Made by a program: the position numbers and the translations under genes. From Verrucomicrobiota bacterium (lineage in GTDB: Bacteria > Verrucomicrobiota > Verrucomicrobiia > Limisphaerales > DSYF01): a stretch of DNA of 64,000 bases. The stretch covers positions 1-64,000 of the forward strand of contig JALOTZ010000014.1 of NCBI GenBank assembly GCA_025457615.1, read 5' to 3'. Numbering within the stretch: position 1 is the stretch's first letter; every line of letters begins with the position of its first letter. Shown one piece after another: positions 9,437-18,422 of the stretch. The notes beneath the pieces are model-generated. The model made no database searches. It was not told the origin of the DNA and saw nothing but the letters and a program-made list of their open reading frames with translations.

Positions 9437-10576
9437 ATGAAACTCCATCCCTTCAGCATCCGGCGGTTCGCGGCGGTGGTGTCCAAGGAGTTCATCCAGA
9501 TGCGGCGCGACCGGGTGACCTTCGGGATGATGGTGGGCATTCCGCTGCTGCAACTGGTGCTCTTCGGGTTTGCGATCAATTCGGATCCCAAACATCTGCC
9601 CACGGCGGTTTACAGCGCCGACCACAGCGTCTTCTCGCGCACCCTGGTCTGGGCCTTGCGCAACAGCAGTTATTTTGACGTGCGACGCATCGCCGACAAC
9701 GAGCGGGAGATCGAAACACTGCTCGCCGAAGGGGATGTGCAGTTTGTGGTTCACGTGCCGGTGGATTTCTCCCGCCGCCTGCTGCGCGGGGAGCGTCCGA
9801 GCCTGTTGATGCAGGCCGACGCCACGGACCCCGCAGCCACCGGAAACGCCCTGGCCGCGCTGAACGCGCTGACCACGACGGTCCTCGACCGCGACCTCCA
9901 AGGGCTGCTGACGGATCTGCGCGCTCAGCCCGGACCGGTCAGCCTGATCATGCATCGGCATTACAACCCCGACATCATCACCCAATACAACGTCGTGCCG
10001 GGCCTGATGGGGGTGGTGTTGACCATGACGATGGTGATCATCACCGGACTGGCCATCACGCGCGAGCGGGAGCGGGGCACCATGGAAAACCTGCTGTCCA
10101 CCCCGGTCCGCCCCACCGAGGTGATGCTCGGCAAGCTCGTGCCCTACATCCTGGTGGGCTACATCCAGGTCGGGTTCATCCTGCTGGCCGCCCGGTTCCT
10201 CTTCCAGGTGCCCATCGTGGGCAATGTGGCCCTGCTGCTCGCGATCATGTTGCTGTTCATCTTCGCCAACCTCGCGGTGGGCATCACCTTCTCGACCCTC
10301 GCCCGCAACCAGCTTCAGGCCGTGCAGATGGCCTTCTTCTTCTTCCTGCCTTCCATCCTGCTCTCCGGCTTCATGTTCCCCTTCCGGGGCATGCCGGTGT
10401 GGGCGCAGTGGCTGGGCGAGATCCTGCCCCTGACGCATTTCCTCCGCATCGTCCGGGGCATCCTGCTCAAGGGCAACGGCCTCGCCTTGATCGCCCCCGA
10501 GATCTGGCCCCTGGCCCTCTTCGCCGCCGTCGTCCTCACCATCGGCATCAAACGCTACCGCGAAACGCTCGATTAA
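9437..10576 (+). CDS. ABC-2 type transporter permease
   Basis: 379-residue inner-membrane protein of the YbhS/YhhJ type. One transmembrane helix is near residues 30-50, followed by a large periplasmic domain. Five further helices begin at about 185 (PGLMGVVLTMTMVIITGLA), with the conserved ERERGTMENLLSTPVRPTE element between helices 2 and 3 and FLPSILLSGFMFPF near 305. Only 8 bases separate it from the ATPase gene. It completes an adaptor-ATPase-permease operon; an outer-membrane TolC-like channel is not encoded here. Confidence 0.93.
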   Translation: MKLHPFSIRRFAAVVSKEFIQMRRDRVTFGMMVGIPLLQLVLFGFAINSDPKHLPTAVYSADHSVFSRTLVWALRNSSYFDVRRIADNEREIETLLAEGDVQFVVHVPVDFSRRLLRGERPSLLMQADATDPAATGNALAALNALTTTVLDRDLQGLLTDLRAQPGPVSLIMHRHYNPDIITQYNVVPGLMGVVLTMTMVIITGLAITRERERGTMENLLSTPVRPTEVMLGKLVPYILVGYIQVGFILLAARFLFQVPIVGNVALLLAIMLLFIFANLAVGITFSTLARNQLQAVQMAFFFFLPSILLSGFMFPFRGMPVWAQWLGEILPLTHFLRIVRGILLKGNGLALIAPEIWPLALFAAVVLTIGIKRYRETLD

Positions 10577-10626
10577 GGGAGCCCCCTGCGAATCCCATCC
10601 ACCACTCGAAGCCGCGGCGGTTCAAC

Positions 10627-10764
10627 GGACCGCGAGTCCGCGACTCGCAGCGGCCACGCTGCTCCACACGCCCACAACCCACTCGCAGCCCACCCGCACC
10701 CGCGCAGCCGCTGCGGCTCACGGAGCCGCGCCCCAACCAAGGACCGCGAGTCCGCGACTCGCGG
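10627..10764. repeat. Composite palindromic repeat (CGCGAGTCCGCGACTCG family)
   Basis: Two copies of GGACCGCGAGTCCGCGACTC (10627 and 10741) flank a central palindromic segment GCAGCCGCTGCGGCTCACGG. Each copy can fold into a hairpin. Close relatives with the same order of parts lie at 44268-44399 and, with one flank, at 47487-47594. The rest of the 302-bp gap between the ABC permease and ispD holds nothing else recognisable. Confidence 0.8.
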
Positions 10765-10878
10765 TTTCAGGATGGTGGAAACTGGCCCTCACCCATCCAT
10801 TCGGAGTTCCATGTTGACGTGGCGGAACCGCCTGTTGCGCTTGCCCAACGACCGGCTCGCGTCGCACGATGACCCCGC

Positions 10879-11568
10879 ATGAACGCCGCCGTGATCGTCG
10901 CCGCCGGAAAAGGCACCCGCATGGGACGCGGGGTGGACAAGTTGTTCCTCGAAGTGGCCGGCCGCCCCGTCGTCGCCCACACCTGGCAACGATTCGAGCA
11001 GGCGGATTGCATTGATCGGATCGTGCTGGTGGTGCGCGCGGACATGCAGGACGAATTTCTGCGGATGGCCGGGCAGTATCGCTACGTCAAACCGCATCGG
11101 ATCGTGGTGGGAGGCCCCGAACGGCAGGACTCGGTCTGGAACGGCCTCGAGGCGCTGGAGCCCGGCACGGACATCGTGGCCATCCAGGACGCCGCGCGGC
11201 CTTGCGTGACCCAGGCACTGATCGAAGCCACCATCCTCGCGGCCCGCGAGACCGGCGCCGCCGTCGCGGCCCAGCCGGTGGTGGATACCATCAAGGAATC
11301 CTCGGATGGCCGGCTGATCGAGCGCACGGTTCCGCGCCACCGCCTTTGGGCCGTGCAAACCCCGCAGACGTTTCAGGTCCCGGTGATCCGCCGGGCCCTA
11401 CAGGCGGCACGCGAGCGGGGACTTTCGCTGACCGACGACACAGCAGCCTGCGAATTGATCGGTCAGTCCGTGCGCCTGGTTGTCCGCAACGATCCCAATC
11501 CCAAGGTCACCCTTCCGGCCGACCTGCCGTACGTAGAATCTCTCCTGCGTCAAACCATCCGCCCGTGA
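10879..11568 (+). CDS. ispD: 2-C-methyl-D-erythritol 4-phosphate cytidylyltransferase
   Basis: 229 residues. It is the third step of the MEP isoprenoid pathway, coupling MEP to CTP. Visible motifs are the nucleotide-binding AAGKGTRMG (about 8-16), IQDAARPCV (about 102-110), VDTIKE (about 135) and LTDDTAACE (about 185). Length matches the family. An in-frame ATG starts 115 bases after the composite repeat. The gene is followed by another repeat (11582-11716), so it is probably transcribed alone. Confidence 0.95.
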   Translation: MNAAVIVAAGKGTRMGRGVDKLFLEVAGRPVVAHTWQRFEQADCIDRIVLVVRADMQDEFLRMAGQYRYVKPHRIVVGGPERQDSVWNGLEALEPGTDIVAIQDAARPCVTQALIEATILAARETGAAVAAQPVVDTIKESSDGRLIERTVPRHRLWAVQTPQTFQVPVIRRALQAARERGLSLTDDTAACELIGQSVRLVVRNDPNPKVTLPADLPYVESLLRQTIRP

Positions 11569-11581
11569 CGCTCCGTCGGCC

Positions 11582-11716
11582 ATTCTCATTTTGGCCCGGA
11601 GATACGGCTCCCTGAGCCGCAGCATCCCCGCAACGGAAGGCCGTTTTCAATCTTCCAGTGGCCATGTTCCAGGCGAAGCGGCTGCGGGTCGCGGACCCGC
11701 GCTCCCAAATGAGAAT
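11582..11716. repeat. MITE-like element, copy 1
   Basis: A 135-bp element with terminal inverted repeats ATTCTCATTTTGG (11582-11594) and CCCAAATGAGAAT (11704-11716), one mismatch. Inside are CGGAAGGCCGTTTTCAATC and the hairpin GCGGGTCGCGGACCCGC near the right end. It is clearly homologous along its whole length to the copy at 18423-18556. It has no coding capacity. It is either a non-autonomous miniature transposable element or a REP-like element. Confidence 0.82.
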
Positions 11717-11784
11717 GGCTGGACGCTCCGTTCCGGCTCCTTGCCAAGCCCCCGGGCGCCCCTTATGGTCTGCCAGCCGAACCT

Positions 11785-13125
11785 ATGAAACGTCGCTTCA
11801 TTTACGGGGTGGTGCTGGCGGTGCTGGCCGTGAATCTGGGCGTGGGGCTCAGCCTCTATACCACGCTGGCCGCGTCCGGCCAGGAGGACAACGCCTATCC
11901 CAGCCTCGAACAGTTCGCCTACGTGCTGGAGCGGGTGCGGCGCGATTACGTGGACGGCGAAAAGCTCACCTACCAGGACCTGGTCCACGCCGCCCTCAAG
12001 GGCATGGTCAGCACGCTGGATCCGCACAGCGAATTTCTGGGCAGCGACCGCTACCAGGATCTGATGGACGACACCCAGGGAAGCTTCGGCGGCATCGGCG
12101 TGGTGGTGTCCATGCGCGAGGGCAAGCTCACGGTGGTGTCGCCCATGGAAGATTCCCCCGGATTCAAGGCCGGCATCCTTACCGGACACCTCATCGTCGC
12201 CATCAACGGACGCAGCACCGAGCGCATGTCGATCGAGGACGCGGTCAAACTGTTGCGCGGCGAACCCGGGACCGATGTGGACCTGACCACGATGGATCCC
12301 GCCACCGGCAAGACCAAGGACCACCATCTGACGCGGGAGGTGATCAAGGTGGACGTGGTCAAGGATTCCAAGGGCGGACGCCAGTTCGAGCTGGGCGAGG
12401 ACGGAATTGGCTACATCAGCATCAGCCAGTTCAACGAACAGGCCGGCGACGAGCTGGAGGCGGCGCTCACCAAGCTCAAGGAACAGGGGATGAAGGGATT
12501 GATCCTGGACCTGCGCTGGAACCCGGGCGGGCTGCTCGATCAGGCGGTGGCGGTGTGCAGCAAGTTCCTGCCGCGGGGCGACCTGGTGGTGACCACCGAG
12601 GGACGCACCCCGGCCCAGAACCGCGAGCAGCGCGCCGGGAGCCGAGGCCTGCGGTTTGCCGACGGACGCGAACTCCCCATGGTCGTGCTGGTCAATCTCG
12701 GCAGCGCCAGCGCGTCGGAAATCGTGGCCGGTTGTCTCCAGGACTACAAACGCGCCGTGATCATCGGCGAGAAGACTTTCGGCAAGGGCTCCGTGCAAAG
12801 CATCCTGCCGCTGGACGACGGCTCGGCCCTGCGCCTGACCACCGCCAAGTACTACACCCCCAGCCACAAGGTCATCCACGAAAAGGGCATCACCCCGGAT
12901 ATCCCGGTGGACCTGTCCGAAGACCTCCAGCAGAACGTCCGGCTCCGACGATCGCCCGGCGCGGTGGAATCCATGGACGAAGCCGAACGGGAACGCGTGT
13001 TATCCACCCCCGACCTCCAATACGATCGCGCGCGTGACCTGCTCAAGGGCATCCTCCTGTTCACCGAACGCGCCCCGGACCGCCTCGTCCCGGCCGGCAC
13101 CGAGGAACGCTGGGTCCGACGCTAG
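11785..13125 (+). CDS. S41-family C-terminal processing peptidase
   Basis: 446 residues. A periplasmic serine protease of the CtpA/Prc type. An N-terminal hydrophobic segment (about residues 7-28) is a signal peptide or anchor. It is followed by a PDZ domain (GGIGVVVSMREGKLTVV, about 110-195) and the S41 catalytic domain. The Ser/Lys dyad is visible as the Ser in VNLGSASASEI and the Lys in GEKTFGKGSVQS, about 25 residues apart as the family requires. A short C-terminal helical tail follows. Substrates are unknown. TsaD starts 15 bases after its stop, so the genes may share an mRNA. Confidence 0.94.
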   Translation: MKRRFIYGVVLAVLAVNLGVGLSLYTTLAASGQEDNAYPSLEQFAYVLERVRRDYVDGEKLTYQDLVHAALKGMVSTLDPHSEFLGSDRYQDLMDDTQGSFGGIGVVVSMREGKLTVVSPMEDSPGFKAGILTGHLIVAINGRSTERMSIEDAVKLLRGEPGTDVDLTTMDPATGKTKDHHLTREVIKVDVVKDSKGGRQFELGEDGIGYISISQFNEQAGDELEAALTKLKEQGMKGLILDLRWNPGGLLDQAVAVCSKFLPRGDLVVTTEGRTPAQNREQRAGSRGLRFADGRELPMVVLVNLGSASASEIVAGCLQDYKRAVIIGEKTFGKGSVQSILPLDDGSALRLTTAKYYTPSHKVIHEKGITPDIPVDLSEDLQQNVRLRRSPGAVESMDEAERERVLSTPDLQYDRARDLLKGILLFTERAPDRLVPAGTEERWVRR

Positions 13126-13140
13126 GCCGGCCTTGGGATT

Positions 13141-14163
13141 GTGATCCTCGCCCTCGAGACTTCCTGCGACGAGACCGCCGTCGCCGTCGTCCACCAAGGA
13201 CGCGTGCTGTCCAGCCTTGTCTCGTCCCAGACCCGGCTCCACCAGGAATACGGCGGCGTCGTGCCCGAACTGGCGGCCCGCGAACACCTGCGCAACCTCC
13301 TGCCCATCGCCCGGTCTGCCTTGAAGGAAGCCGGCGTGCGGAGGGAGGCCATCGACGCGGTGGCCGCCACACAGGGACCGGGCCTGCCCGGCGCACTGCT
13401 CGTCGGATTCAAGGCGGCGCAAGCCATGGCCTTCGCGTTACACAAGCCCTTCGTGGGTATTCATCATCATGAAGCCCACCTCTACTCCCCGTGGATCACG
13501 GGCGACCCGTGGGTTGCGGATTTCGCGGCGTTCCATCCAAACGTGGCCCTGATCGTCAGCGGTGGCCATACCATGCTCGTCCATGTCCGCGCCGAACTCG
13601 ATCACCGCGTGCTGGGCTCGACGCTGGATGACGCAGCCGGGGAATGTTTTGACAAGGTGGGCAAACTGCTCGGCCTGCCCTACCCCGCCGGTCCGGTGAT
13701 GGACCGTCTGGCCACCGGAGGCAATCCCCGGACCTACGACTTTCCGCGCCCGAAGAAGAACGATCCCGACGACGATTTCAGCTTCAGCGGATTGAAAACG
13801 TCCGTGCGCTACTTCCTGCGCGATCATCCCGGCTTGGCGGAGGATCCGCAGCGGTTGAAGGATCTTTGCGCCAGCGTGCAGGCGGCCATTGTCGAGGTGC
13901 TGGTCGCCAAGACGATGCGGGCCGCCGGGCGGTGCGCGGTGGACTGCGTCACCGCTGCGGGCGGCGTCACCTGCAACACCGAACTTCGGCGCCAACTGGC
14001 CCGCGCATGCGCCGCCCGGCGCCTGACCCTGCGCGTGGCCGAGGCAGCGCTCTGCACCGACAACGCGGCCATGGTCGGCGTGCTGGCCGAGCGCAAACTG
14101 GCGTGCGGACAAGGCTTGACCGGACTCGATGCCGAGCCGGCGCCCGGTCTGGCGTTGGGATGA
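13141..14163 (+). CDS. tsaD: tRNA N6-adenosine threonylcarbamoyltransferase
   Basis: 340 residues. It transfers threonylcarbamoyl from TC-AMP to A37 of ANN-decoding tRNAs with TsaB/TsaE. The ASKHA-fold signatures are visible: ALETSCDETAVAV at the N-terminus, the metal-binding HHEAHLYS (about 109-116), SGGHTMLV (about 140-147) and GKLLGLPYPAGP. The predicted start is GTG at 13141, which places the conserved first strand directly at the N-terminus. It lies 15 bases after the S41 peptidase gene. No TsaB, TsaC or TsaE gene is in the window. Confidence 0.96.
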   Translation: MILALETSCDETAVAVVHQGRVLSSLVSSQTRLHQEYGGVVPELAAREHLRNLLPIARSALKEAGVRREAIDAVAATQGPGLPGALLVGFKAAQAMAFALHKPFVGIHHHEAHLYSPWITGDPWVADFAAFHPNVALIVSGGHTMLVHVRAELDHRVLGSTLDDAAGECFDKVGKLLGLPYPAGPVMDRLATGGNPRTYDFPRPKKNDPDDDFSFSGLKTSVRYFLRDHPGLAEDPQRLKDLCASVQAAIVEVLVAKTMRAAGRCAVDCVTAAGGVTCNTELRRQLARACAARRLTLRVAEAALCTDNAAMVGVLAERKLACGQGLTGLDAEPAPGLALG

Positions 14164-14307
14164 CGCGGCGGCCTGTTCCGACGGATGCCTCGCGCCAAGC
14201 TGCAAGGCCGCCAAGGCTGGGAGACTCGGCGCAAAGCGCGGACTCCAGCGGAAGCGTGAAGATGACTGGGAAGCCAGCTCTTTGCGACTTCGCGTCTTTG
14301 CGCGAGG

Positions 14308-14637
14308 TCAACCCTTGGACACCCGTTCAGGCGGACCCGGCTTGAGCCGCACCAGGGTGGCACCCCAACTGCCCAACGATTCGCTCGCCAGTGTGAAGGA
14401 CTCCACGTTGGGATCCCGTGCCAGCAACGCATGCACTGTGCGGCGCAGATGACCGATTCCCTTCCCGTGAACCACCCGCACGGTCCGCAGGCCCGCCTTC
14501 CGGCACTCGGCCAGGTATTCCGGCACCAGATCCTTCACGTCCCGGGGCCGGAATGTGTGCAGGTCCAGTTCCCCCGTGATCGGAATGCGCACCGGTTCAT
14601 CGTCCACCCCGCCAGTGTTCCTCTCCCAACCACGCAT
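14308..14637 (-). CDS. Smr-domain protein
   Basis: 109 residues from the ATG at 14637. The core has the Smr fold signature: ELDLHTFRPRDV near residue 22, then VRVVHGKGIGHLRRTVHALL, matching the LDLHG and HGxG motifs of the MutS2 C-terminal Smr nuclease domain. Stand-alone Smr proteins are DNA or RNA endonucleases, or are linked to ribosome rescue. Longer in-frame starts exist upstream (to 14706), but the N-terminal part added would be unlike the family. It faces the helicase gene head to head with about 90 bases between them. Confidence 0.85.
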   Translation of the reverse strand: MRGWERNTGGVDDEPVRIPITGELDLHTFRPRDVKDLVPEYLAECRKAGLRTVRVVHGKGIGHLRRTVHALLARDPNVESFTLASESLGSWGATLVRLKPGPPERVSKG

Positions 14638-14727
14638 GAAAAGCCGGCAATTGTCCGAAAAAGCGGGATTTTCCGCGAAGTGCCGGTTGCAGGAACCTCC
14701 AGCCATTCCCTACCCTGCCCACCGGGC

Positions 14728-17409
14728 ATGGCTGAATTGCTTCCCATCTACGAAATCGAGCCGGAGATCATCGGCGCGCTCCAGCAGCGGCGACGCCTGA
14801 TCCTGTCGGCTCCCACCGGGTCGGGCAAGTCCACCCAGGTGCCGCAGATGCTGCTCAAGCACGGCCTGCTCGACGGCGGAGGACCCGAAATCGGAAATCC
14901 AAAATCGGAAATCCGCAATGGAATGCGCAGCCGCGTGGTTGTTCTACAACCCCGCCGCATTGCCGCCCGCCTGCTCGCCGCCCGCGTGGCGGAGGAGTTG
15001 AACGTCCGACTCGGCCAGGCGGTGGGTTACCAGATCCGGTTCGAGAATGTCACCTCGCCCGACACCCGCCTCTGCTTTGTCACCGAGGGCGTGTTGCTGC
15101 GGCAGATGGTCGAGGACCCGAACCTGACGGGCATTGCCGCCATCCTCTTCGATGAATTCCACGAGCGCCATCTCTACGGCGACATCACCCTGGCGCGGGC
15201 CCTGGACATCCAGGAAACGACGCGGCCGGACCTGCGGCTGGTGGTGATGTCCGCCACGCTCGATTCCGCGCTGCTCGAACGCTACCTCTCCGGGCAGCGG
15301 GCGGAGCGCCGGCCCGAGCTGGACTGCGTCACACTGTCTTCGGCGGGCCGGGTGTATCCCGTCGGGATTCACTACAGCGACACCCCCGCCTACACCCAGC
15401 GCGAGCCGGTCTGGGAACAAGCGGCGGATGCCTTTGCCCGCTACGTGGCCGAGGGCGGCGAGGGTGATGTGCTGGTGTTCATGCCGGGCGCGTTCGAGAT
15501 CGCGCGCACGATTGACGCCATTGGGCAGCGGCCGGAGTCGAAAGGCTTCCTCCGCCTGCCTCTACACGGCGAGTTGAACCCGCACGACCAGGATGCCGCG
15601 GTGGCCCGGTATCAACAACGGAAGGTGGTCGTGGCCACGAACGTCGCCGAAACCTCGCTGACCATCGACGGGGTCCGGTTGGTGATCGATTCCGGCCTGG
15701 CCCGCATCCCGCGCTTCGACCCCTATCGCGGCATCAACACGCTGCTGGTCGAGAAGATCTCGCAGGCCAGCGCGGATCAGCGGACCGGCCGGGCCGGACG
15801 CACCGCGCCGGGCGAGTGTTACCGGCTCTGGAGCGAGGAGGAGCATCGCGACCGGACCGTGCAGGAGAAGCCCGAGGTACAACGCCTGGACCTGGCGGAA
15901 GTGGTGCTCACGCTCAAGGCGGCCGGCGTGGACAACCTCCACGACTTCCGCTGGCTCGAACATCCCGGCGACCAGCGCTTGGAGCATGCGGAGGAACTGC
16001 TGGTGGACCTGGGAGCGCTGGCCAAGGCGGAGGGCGGAGGGCGGAGGACAGAGACTGATCCGTCTGATCCATCCGCAATCTGCAAGCTGCATTCGGCCAT
16101 CACCCCCCTGGGCCGTCGGATGCTGGCGTTCCCGTTGCACCCGCGTTACTCGCGCATGCTGCTGGCGGCACACGAACTCGGCTGCGTTTACCAGGCCTGC
16201 CTGGTGGCGGCGCTGACGCAGGGGCGCGACCTCCTGCTGCGCAAGGTGGACAAGTCCTCGAAGGATTACCGCGAGGATTTGCTCGGGGACAAGGCGCCGT
16301 CGGATTTCTTCCTCCTGATGCGCGCCTGGAACTACGCGGCGAAGAACAACTTTGCGCTCGAGGCCTGCCGACGCATGGGCATCCACGCCGTCACCGCCCG
16401 GCAGGTGGGCCCGCTGCTGGAACAGTTCCTCCGCATCGCCCGGCGGGAGGGGCTCGAGGCCGAACCGCGCCCCGCCAACGACGAGGCGTTGCAGAAATGC
16501 ATCCTGATCGGGTTCAGCGACCGCGTGGCGCGAAGGCTCGATTCCGGCACGCTGCGCTGCGAACTGGTGCATAACCGACGCGGTGTGCTGGCCCGCGAAA
16601 GCGCCGTCCAACACGCGACGATCTTCGTGCCGGCGGAAGTGCGCGAGGTCGGGCAGCACGGCGGCGACACGCAAACCATCCTGTCGCTGGCCACGGAGAT
16701 CAGACAGGAGTGGCTCACCGAACTGTTTCCCGAGGATCTGGCCCGGGAACTCGAGGTGTTCTACGACGCGACGGCCCGGCGCGTGTATGCCGAGGAGTTG
16801 CAAACCTTCCGCGGACTCGAACTCGAGGCGCGCACGATCGAGCCGCCCCCGCTCGAACCAGCCGCCAAACTCCTGGCCGAACAGGTGGTAGCCGGCAAAC
16901 TCGCGCTCAAGGAATGGGACCATTCGGTCGAGCAATGGATCACGCGCCTGAACCTGCTGGCGAAGTGGTGTCCGGAGTTCGAGCTGCCGCCGCTCACCCC
17001 GGCGGATCACCAGACGTTGATCGAGCAACTTTGTCACGGCGCCTTCACCTACAAGGAAATCAAGGATCGTCCGGTCAAACCCGTGCTGCGCGACTGGCTC
17101 AATCCGATGCAACGCCAGCTCCTCGAGGAACACGCGCCCGAGCGGCTCAAGCTCTCGAACGGTCGCACCCCCAAGGTGGCGTATTCCGAAACCGAACCGC
17201 CCCACATCGCGCTGCGGATCCAGGAGCTCTACGACGTCACCGAGACACCGAAGATTGCGATGGGCCGCGTGCCGGTGCTGCTCCACATTTTGGCGCCGAA
17301 CAATCGCCCCGTGCAGATCACCCGCGACCTGGCCGGCTTCTGGCGCGAGCACTATCCGAAGGTGAAGTCCGAACTTCAGCGCAAGTATCCCAAGCACCCG
17401 TGGCGGTAG
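14728..17409 (+). CDS. hrpB: ATP-dependent helicase, HrpB-like (DEAH/RHA)
   Basis: 893 residues from the ATG at 14728. Motifs in order: SAPTGSGKSTQVPQ (Walker A), LQPRRIAARLLAARV (Ia), LFDEFHERHL (motif II, DEFH), VMSATLD (III), VATNVAETSLTIDGV (V) and QRTGRAGRTAPGECYRLW (VI). The HA2 domain and the HrpB-specific C-terminal domain ending KYPKHPWR follow. It should be an RNA or nucleic-acid helicase of unknown physiological role. Two stretches look foreign to the family: PEIGNPKSEIRN before the Ia motif and a Gly/Arg/Asp/Ser-rich insert near residue 435. Both are encoded by short repetitive DNA and keep the frame. The frame remains open upstream to 14431, but that part is antisense to the Smr gene. 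Confidence 0.92.
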   Translation: MAELLPIYEIEPEIIGALQQRRRLILSAPTGSGKSTQVPQMLLKHGLLDGGGPEIGNPKSEIRNGMRSRVVVLQPRRIAARLLAARVAEELNVRLGQAVGYQIRFENVTSPDTRLCFVTEGVLLRQMVEDPNLTGIAAILFDEFHERHLYGDITLARALDIQETTRPDLRLVVMSATLDSALLERYLSGQRAERRPELDCVTLSSAGRVYPVGIHYSDTPAYTQREPVWEQAADAFARYVAEGGEGDVLVFMPGAFEIARTIDAIGQRPESKGFLRLPLHGELNPHDQDAAVARYQQRKVVVATNVAETSLTIDGVRLVIDSGLARIPRFDPYRGINTLLVEKISQASADQRTGRAGRTAPGECYRLWSEEEHRDRTVQEKPEVQRLDLAEVVLTLKAAGVDNLHDFRWLEHPGDQRLEHAEELLVDLGALAKAEGGGRRTETDPSDPSAICKLHSAITPLGRRMLAFPLHPRYSRMLLAAHELGCVYQACLVAALTQGRDLLLRKVDKSSKDYREDLLGDKAPSDFFLLMRAWNYAAKNNFALEACRRMGIHAVTARQVGPLLEQFLRIARREGLEAEPRPANDEALQKCILIGFSDRVARRLDSGTLRCELVHNRRGVLARESAVQHATIFVPAEVREVGQHGGDTQTILSLATEIRQEWLTELFPEDLARELEVFYDATARRVYAEELQTFRGLELEARTIEPPPLEPAAKLLAEQVVAGKLALKEWDHSVEQWITRLNLLAKWCPEFELPPLTPADHQTLIEQLCHGAFTYKEIKDRPVKPVLRDWLNPMQRQLLEEHAPERLKLSNGRTPKVAYSETEPPHIALRIQELYDVTETPKIAMGRVPVLLHILAPNNRPVQITRDLAGFWREHYPKVKSELQRKYPKHPWR

Positions 17410-17479
17410 CCGGGCTCAGTCTGGAAACGGCAGTTCAACCAAGGAGAACGCAGAGAACACAGAGATGAATTTTTTGTAT

Positions 17480-18017
17480 GGCCCGACGCGTTCAAAGAAC
17501 GAAAAGAAAAGGGGTCGGGCCAGAATGGCGCTTAGTTAAGGGCTCGGTAATTGCGGGGTCTTGCCTTCCAGTATCTGCCGCGATGTTGGACTTCAACGAA
17601 CTGACGGCGTGGGCGGGTGAGCAACGGATACTGTTTGGGCCGACGCTTGAGCGCCCGGGGTTCGCGCCGGTGGGGTCGCAAGGGAACCGGGTCGCGCCCC
17701 AGAGTGAGTAGTAGATCGTTCCAGAGCTGACGGCGCAGTTGACGTGAGCGCGCCCGGCCGATGGCCGCGCTGTATTGGCGGAGCGCATCCAACGTGCCTT
17801 TGAAACTGAGTCGATCCAAGCTGGCATCGTGCAGCAGCGCCGCCTCGGCCATCACGCAGCGCACCAGGTTGTGAGCAATGAAGTAGGCCAACACTTCCTT
17901 GCGTGCCATTGCCGGAGACTGACAGCGCAACAACTCCATGCCCATCGTGGTCTTCACATCGCGCAGACACAGTTCCAAACGCCAACGTCGGCCATAAAGT
18001 GCGGCCAGTTCTTCTTC
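17480..18017 (-). mobile_element. IS4-family transposase fragment with one IS end
   Basis: The reading frame 17532-18017 encodes the C-terminal part of an IS4-type transposase: LYGRRWRLELCLRDVKTTMG contains the conserved YREK-like region (E of the DDE triad in the W-x-E-L context), followed by LLRCQSPAMARKEV. The N-terminal half with the two catalytic Asp residues is missing. Next to the stop codon, GGCCCGAC at about 17480 and GTCGGGCC at 17514-17521 form an inverted repeat beside GAATGGCGCTTAGTTAAG, which looks like a terminal region. The element is inactive. Its frame runs on without a stop into a glycosyltransferase fragment. Confidence 0.8.
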
Positions 18018-18371
18018 GTCGTCCGAATTACGGTCCAAAGGGAGGCGCTGAAGGATTTCGGCGGAGAAGGCGCGATAGCCGGTGTGGTATTCCGATAGCG
18101 TGGCGCCGAGAGCCAGGTTTTCGGTGAGGGTGAGGAACCGGTTGGAAACGTATTTCCACCAGGGCATGCCGCCTTTGAGCGCGTAGCCACCGAGAATGCG
18201 TGCCCCGATCACGCAAGGGTGGAGGCGGTTGACAATCATGGAGGCCATGGCCGGAATGAGGGCGGGGATATACTGGTAATCGGGGTGGATCATCACCACG
18301 ACGTCCGCGCGTGCCTCGATGGCGAGACGGCAGCAGGTTTTTTGGTTGGCACCGGTCATGGTCACGGTCAT
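18018..18371 (-). pseudogene. Glycosyltransferase family 2 fragment fused in frame to IS4 remnant
   Basis: About 118 residues matching the central part of DPM1-like GT2 enzymes: ADVVVMIHPDYQYIPALIP, then ALKGGMPWWKYVSNRFLT and EYHTGYRAFSAEILQRLP ending in RNSDD. The usual N-terminal nucleotide-binding part (VVDDGSxD) is absent and the region downstream of NSDD is replaced by transposase sequence. The GT sequence is therefore truncated at both ends. Upstream (18372-18422) the sequence degenerates and meets the MITE-like copy 2. The result is an 840-bp chimeric open frame (17532-18371) that is almost certainly not a working enzyme. Confidence 0.8.
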
Positions 18372-18422
18372 CGGTCAAGGGCCAACAGCGGCCCCGCGGG
18401 TGGTCTGCGTTTCTCAGCAGCA

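Noticed and set aside
15562-17397. 611-codon minus-strand frame opposite the helicase
   Set aside because: Shadow frame; no recognisable domain.
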